Source of the DNA: Microbacterium sp. p3-SID336
GTDB lineage: Bacteria > Actinomycetota > Actinomycetes > Actinomycetales > Microbacteriaceae
Direction: 5' to 3'
DNA: 64,000 nucleotides
Assembly (NCBI RefSeq): GCF_025143365.1
Contig: NZ_JALXPE010000001.1
Span: 84,216-148,215, forward strand
Shown here in pieces: positions 60,983 to 64,000 of this stretch; within the stretch, counting starts at the first letter, position 1; every line of letters begins with the position of its first letter. The notes beneath the pieces are model-generated. The model was not told the origin of the DNA. It saw nothing but the letters and a program-made list of their open reading frames with translations, and ran no database searches. The position numbers and the translations under genes were made by a program.

Positions 60983-61066
60983 CATCGTCCTCCTCGTCCC
61001 TGGCGGCCCTCGTGAGGCCACGCAACGGTGCCGGCGTCATCACCGACATGGTCTGAGAGTACGTCT

Positions 61067-61106
61067 GCTCAACACCTCGCTCAAGCATTCGGTGCGCGCT
61101 TGAGCA
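61067..61106. promoter_or_regulatory. Lrp-type inverted repeats in the bkdA-lrp gap
   Basis: GCTCAAGC (61079-61086) and GCTTGAGC (61098-61105) are exact inverse arms. Extra TGCTCAA (61067-61073) and TTGCTCA half-sites flank them (61109-61115). The multi-site arrangement fits Lrp/AsnC octamers. Inference from symmetry and position. Confidence 0.6.
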
Positions 61107-61151
61107 TGTTGCTCATTTTTCGCTGACTGAGCCCTGCTATGGTTTGGCACT

Positions 61152-61637
61152 ATGCCTGGACTCGACCGCATCGACCTCGACCTGCTCGCAGCGCTCGCCG
61201 AGGATCCGAGGATCACGATCGTCGCACTCGCCGAGCGGATGGGACTTTCCCGCAACACGATCCAGGCGCGCATGGCACGCCTGGAGCAGAGCGGAGTCTT
61301 CCTCTCCTACGAGCGCTCCTTCTCCCCCGATGTGCTGGGCTTCCCCCTCCAGGCGTTCGTGAGCATCGGGGTGCGCCAGACCGAGCTTCCGCGGATCATC
61401 AACGAGCTCGCGCGCATCCCCGAGGTCGTCCAGGCCCACGGGCTGAGCGGATCGATCGACCTCCTGGCGCGGGTCGCCTGCCGCGATGCCAGGCACCTGT
61501 TCGACACCGACGCGCGGATCCTCTCCATCGAAGGAGTGGAGCGGACCGAGACCTCCCTCGCGATGGGCGAAGTGATCCCCTTCCGTGTGGCCGGTCTCAT
61601 CGGCCTCGCGCGACGGGAATCCGGAGGAACCTTCTGA
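61152..61637 (+). CDS. Lrp/AsnC-family regulator
   Basis: 161 residues: HTH (ITIVALAERMGLSRNTIQARMARLEQSGVFLSY) and the RAM ligand domain (AFVSIGVRQTELPRIINELARIPEVVQAHGLSGSIDLLARVAC). Related to BkdR-type activators that sense branched amino acids. ATG 61152 is 8 nt after TATGGT (leaderless). Its 3' end overlaps the convergent hydrolase by 41 nt. Confidence 0.92.
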   Translation: MPGLDRIDLDLLAALAEDPRITIVALAERMGLSRNTIQARMARLEQSGVFLSYERSFSPDVLGFPLQAFVSIGVRQTELPRIINELARIPEVVQAHGLSGSIDLLARVACRDARHLFDTDARILSIEGVERTETSLAMGEVIPFRVAGLIGLARRESGGTF

Positions 61638-62496
61638 TCGCGCCCGCGGCCTCCGCGGGCGTCTCGTAATGGATCAGATGCCCCACGTGCGCGATCTCGA
61701 CGAGCTCGGCGTCGGGGAACAGGGTCGCGAGATGCCGCTCGGCTTCGATCGGCGTGATGTCGTCGCGCTGCGCCGCGACCAGCAGCGTGGGCACGGAGAT
61801 CCGCGGCGCGAACTCCCTGACATCGTGCGAGACACTGGCCACGAACGCATCGTGCAGCACCTCCCGGTCGGAGAAGCGCGAGAAGTAGGTGTCGTGCTGA
61901 TCGTGGATGAACCGCCGCAGGGCCGGGTCGTGCGTCTTCGCCATCGTGATGCTCATGACGCGCACGATCACCCTGTTGCGCAACAGCGCCGTGCCGAGTC
62001 GTTCCGGCAACCGCGCGCCGAGCGCGTAGTAGAGGATCGCGAGCCGGGTCATCAGCCCCTTGGGTCCCTCCAGCGCCGGCGCACCGATCGGGTTGAGCAG
62101 GATGAGCCGCGGGGTCTCGAGTCCGCCGGCGACCGCCGCCGCGGCCACGATGGAGCCGAAGGAGTGACCGAGGATCACGGCGCCCGGTGCGACTGCGGCG
62201 GCGAACCCAATGAGCCACGACGCGTACGCGTCGAGATCGTGACGGCGGCCTGGCAGCGGCGCTGACTCGCCGAAACCCGGCAGATCGGGGACCAGCACGC
62301 GCGCCTCCGGCAGATACGCGAGCACGGGCTCCAGTCCATGGTGCTCGCCGCGGAAGCCGTGCACCGCCACGACTGTCGCCTGCGCATCCGGCGCCCCGTA
62401 CTCCCAGTACGCGGTGATCCCGCCGGCGACTTCGACCTCGTGTCGGCGTACGGGAAGGCGCTGGAGGCGGTCCGCATAGGGGGAAGGCACGCTCAT
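61597..62496 (-). CDS. Alpha/beta hydrolase
   Basis: 299 residues. VVAVHGFRGEHHGLEP (oxyanion), ILGHSFGSIVA (Ser elbow), AQRDDITPIEAE (Asp), HVGHLIHYETP (His). The triad is complete. Esterase or epoxide-hydrolase-like, substrate unknown. Convergent overlap with the Lrp gene means the two mRNAs could form a 41-nt duplex. Confidence 0.88.
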   Translation of the reverse strand: MSVPSPYADRLQRLPVRRHEVEVAGGITAYWEYGAPDAQATVVAVHGFRGEHHGLEPVLAYLPEARVLVPDLPGFGESAPLPGRRHDLDAYASWLIGFAAAVAPGAVILGHSFGSIVAAAAVAGGLETPRLILLNPIGAPALEGPKGLMTRLAILYYALGARLPERLGTALLRNRVIVRVMSITMAKTHDPALRRFIHDQHDTYFSRFSDREVLHDAFVASVSHDVREFAPRISVPTLLVAAQRDDITPIEAERHLATLFPDAELVEIAHVGHLIHYETPAEAAGAIRRFLRIPVARGR

Positions 62497-62606
62497 CCCT
62501 CGAGTCTACGAGCCTCCGTCAGCGGGCCCGTCGGGCTTGGTGTCAGCGGGATGGGTTATCGTCCAGAGAGGCGCCGTTCTCGACGGCGTGCAGCGAGGGG
62601 CGGCGG

Positions 62607-63521
62607 GTGCAGTTCACATCCAGGGACATCGAGCAGGTGGAGTCCACCTGGCAGCAGTTCGTGCCCTCGGCGACCTTGCAGGACGTCGATCCGCGGCGCT
62701 TCCGCTTCGACTGGCGCTCCGTCGAGGTGGGCATGACGAGCCTGGTGCGCTACGAGCTCACAGCGCAGGTCCATTCCCGGGCGGAGCCGGACGATCAGCT
62801 GCTGGTGTGCCGCGTGGAGGCTCCGGACGCGCGCCTCTGGTCGGACAGGCAGACGCTCGACGCCGGCCAGCCCTGGCTCACCGACGGCACGCGCGTGGAG
62901 GCGCGATGGGACCGCAGTGCACACGTTCGTGCTCTCGTGTTCGACCGCGCCTCTGCGGAAGCAGCGGCGCGGCAGATCACGGGTGACGACGGCATCGAAC
63001 TGAAGGGCACGGGGCTCGCTCCCCACTCGGCAGCGGACGGCGCGCGCTGGGAGGCCATGTTCTCCTACATCGACGGCGCTCTCGCAGACGACACCGTCGA
63101 CCCGTTCGTCGCGGCTGAGTTCGAGCGTCATGCGCTCCTGCTCACCCTGCACAGCTTCCCGACGACGTTCAGCGAGGCCCTCCGCCGCCCGGCGCAGCGT
63201 TCCGCCGCTCCGGTCTCGGTGCGACGCGCCCTGTCGTACATCGACGCAAACGCCCACCTCCCCATCACGATCGACGACATCGCCGCGGCCTCGTTCATGT
63301 CCACCCGCGGCCTGCAGTACGCCTTCCGCCGCGCACTCGATATGACGCCGACGGATGCGCTGCGCCGCGCACGGCTCGACGGCGCGCACCGGGACCTCCG
63401 CGCGGGCATGGGCGCCTCGGTCGCCACGGTTGCGCGTCGCTGGGGGTTCAGCAACTCCTCGCGCTTCGCCGCGGCGTATCGCGACACCTACGGCATGCCG
63501 CCTACCCTCCCGCGCTCGTGA
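62607..63521 (+). CDS. AraC-family regulator
   Basis: 304 residues. The N-terminal 190 residues form a cupin-like or unknown sensing domain. The C-terminal AraC double HTH is ITIDDIAAASFMSTRGLQYAFRRALDMTPTDALRRARLDGAHRDL and SVATVARRWGFSNSSRFAAAYRDTYGMPP. GTG 62607 with GAGGGGCGG upstream. It has no operon partner; target unknown. Confidence 0.85.
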   Translation: MQFTSRDIEQVESTWQQFVPSATLQDVDPRRFRFDWRSVEVGMTSLVRYELTAQVHSRAEPDDQLLVCRVEAPDARLWSDRQTLDAGQPWLTDGTRVEARWDRSAHVRALVFDRASAEAAARQITGDDGIELKGTGLAPHSAADGARWEAMFSYIDGALADDTVDPFVAAEFERHALLLTLHSFPTTFSEALRRPAQRSAAPVSVRRALSYIDANAHLPITIDDIAAASFMSTRGLQYAFRRALDMTPTDALRRARLDGAHRDLRAGMGASVATVARRWGFSNSSRFAAAYRDTYGMPPTLPRS

Positions 63522-63621
63522 GGCCGACGCCGTACACCGGGCGCACAGTCGTTGCGCGGATGACGGCGCGTTGCGCGTCGCCGTCCTGGCGGGCACGGAG
63601 AGCGATTAGAGTCCGTAGTAC

Positions 63622-63631
63622 CCCCTAGGGG
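63622..63631. promoter_or_regulatory. GC-tract palindrome upstream of the leader peptide
   Basis: CCCCTAGGGG, within TACCCCCTAGGGGT (63619-63632). It resembles the C/G-tract operators of CsoR/RcnR repressors, but no csoR gene or metal gene is visible in the window. It lies 42 nt before a leader ORF. Confidence 0.3.
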
Positions 63632-63673
63632 TGGCCGTATGCGCTGCCCTGACGAAACGCCGTGAGGAGTCCC

Positions 63674-63712
63674 ATGAACACGACAGCCATCCGCAGCGAG
63701 AAGGCCTGCTGA
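63674..63712 (+). CDS. 12-residue leader peptide
   Basis: GAGGAG, 4 nt, ATG 63674, then MNTTAIRSEKAC and TGA 2 nt before the ATG of the next gene. The strong ribosome site suggests it is translated; the closeness suggests coupling to the DUF7882 gene. Confidence 0.35.
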   Translation: MNTTAIRSEKAC

Positions 63713-63714
63713 CG

Positions 63715-64000
63715 ATGGGAAGTCTGTATTACGGCGACACGCAGACGCCGATCCAGATCGACGACCGGGCGCTCGCGCACCTCAAGGTCGTGATTGCGAC
63801 GAAGCTGCGACGCAACGAGAGCTTCACGCTGTCCTGGCGCCACCCCGAGGGCGACGCGCCGGGGCGCTCCACCCTCTGGCTGCACCCCTCCATTCCGCTG
63901 CGCTTCGTGTTCGATGCGCCCGAGCCGCCCGAGCTGAGCCGGCGGTGGATCGAGGAGCTCGCGCACTCCGCCAACTCCAGCGGCGGAATCACGCTGGTCG
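63715..64000 (+). CDS. DUF7882-type protein, N-terminal part (runs off window)
   Basis: 95 residues visible: MGSLYYGDTQTPIQIDDRAL, HLKVVIATKLRRNESFTLSW, LWLHPSIPLRFVF, RRWIEELAHSANSSGGITLV. This is the small domain common in Microbacteriaceae, sometimes labelled ATP-dependent DNA ligase without ligase motifs; nothing here supports ligase. Function unknown. It helps place the genome in that family. Confidence 0.7.
   Translation, partial: MGSLYYGDTQTPIQIDDRALAHLKVVIATKLRRNESFTLSWRHPEGDAPGRSTLWLHPSIPLRFVFDAPEPPELSRRWIEELAHSANSSGGITLV

Overview
This window is high-GC, gene-dense actinobacterial chromosome, most likely Microbacteriaceae and probably Microbacterium or a close relative. The evidence is the actinobacterial RNA polymerase-binding protein RbpA, the block TrmI / FKBP lipoprotein / PafB / PafC / TatA / TatC / Ski2-like helicase, a mycobacterial-type leucine-catabolism cluster, and a repeated leaderless promoter style (TANNNT 5-8 nt before the start codon). 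The genus is an inference from gene content; no 16S or marker comparison was possible.

Layout. 1-3155: 3' part of polA, then a DUF885 metallopeptidase-like gene. 3015-12890: a 9.86-kb integrated element inserted inside the 3' end of the DUF885 gene by a large serine integrase. The element brings its own replacement 3' end for the gene; the host's original 3' end is stranded at 12877-13017. It carries a single P22-like major capsid protein with no recognisable terminase, portal, protease or tail gene. It also carries an HNH protein, a HIRAN-domain protein, a HEPN-like zinc-ribbon protein, several small proteins with leader ORFs, and a nested inverted-repeat locus. It is the most unusual part of the window and a candidate phage satellite (or a strongly reduced prophage). 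13078-30906: metabolic and transport genes: luciferase-like oxidoreductase, two MFS transporters, a SGNH hydrolase, a formylglycine-generating-enzyme-like protein without its catalytic cysteines, an arginase-fold protein with an altered metal site, two VOC proteins, a PPOX protein, hydrolases, a methyltransferase, a UvrA-like ABC protein, AraC regulator, DUF308, SDR, NfeD-stomatin pair and a GDPD.

31029-50788: housekeeping core. It holds rbpA, lnt, the helicase-tatCA-pafCB-FKBP-trmI operon on the minus strand (without the Pup-proteasome genes that normally sit between trmI and FKBP), a HAD phosphatase, PAC2, uppP, an M20 peptidase, tRNA-Leu(GAG), a VIT/ferritin-like iron transporter, an SF2 helicase, a second SGNH hydrolase, a SpoU methyltransferase, a sirtuin and a histidine phosphatase.

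50851-61637: a two-part branched-chain amino-acid degradation locus. A TetR gene (56892) faces a five-gene operon (acyl-CoA carboxylase beta and alpha, acyl-CoA dehydrogenase, MaoC, CitE), with an 18-bp palindrome between them. Next to it an Lrp/AsnC gene (61152) faces the E1-alpha, E1-beta and E2 genes of a branched-chain 2-oxoacid dehydrogenase. Together these would take leucine-derived 2-ketoisocaproate to isovaleryl-CoA, methylcrotonyl-CoA, methylglutaconyl-CoA and HMG-CoA, then acetoacetate plus acetyl-CoA. 61597-64000: alpha/beta hydrolase, AraC regulator, and the start of a DUF7882-type protein behind a short leader peptide.
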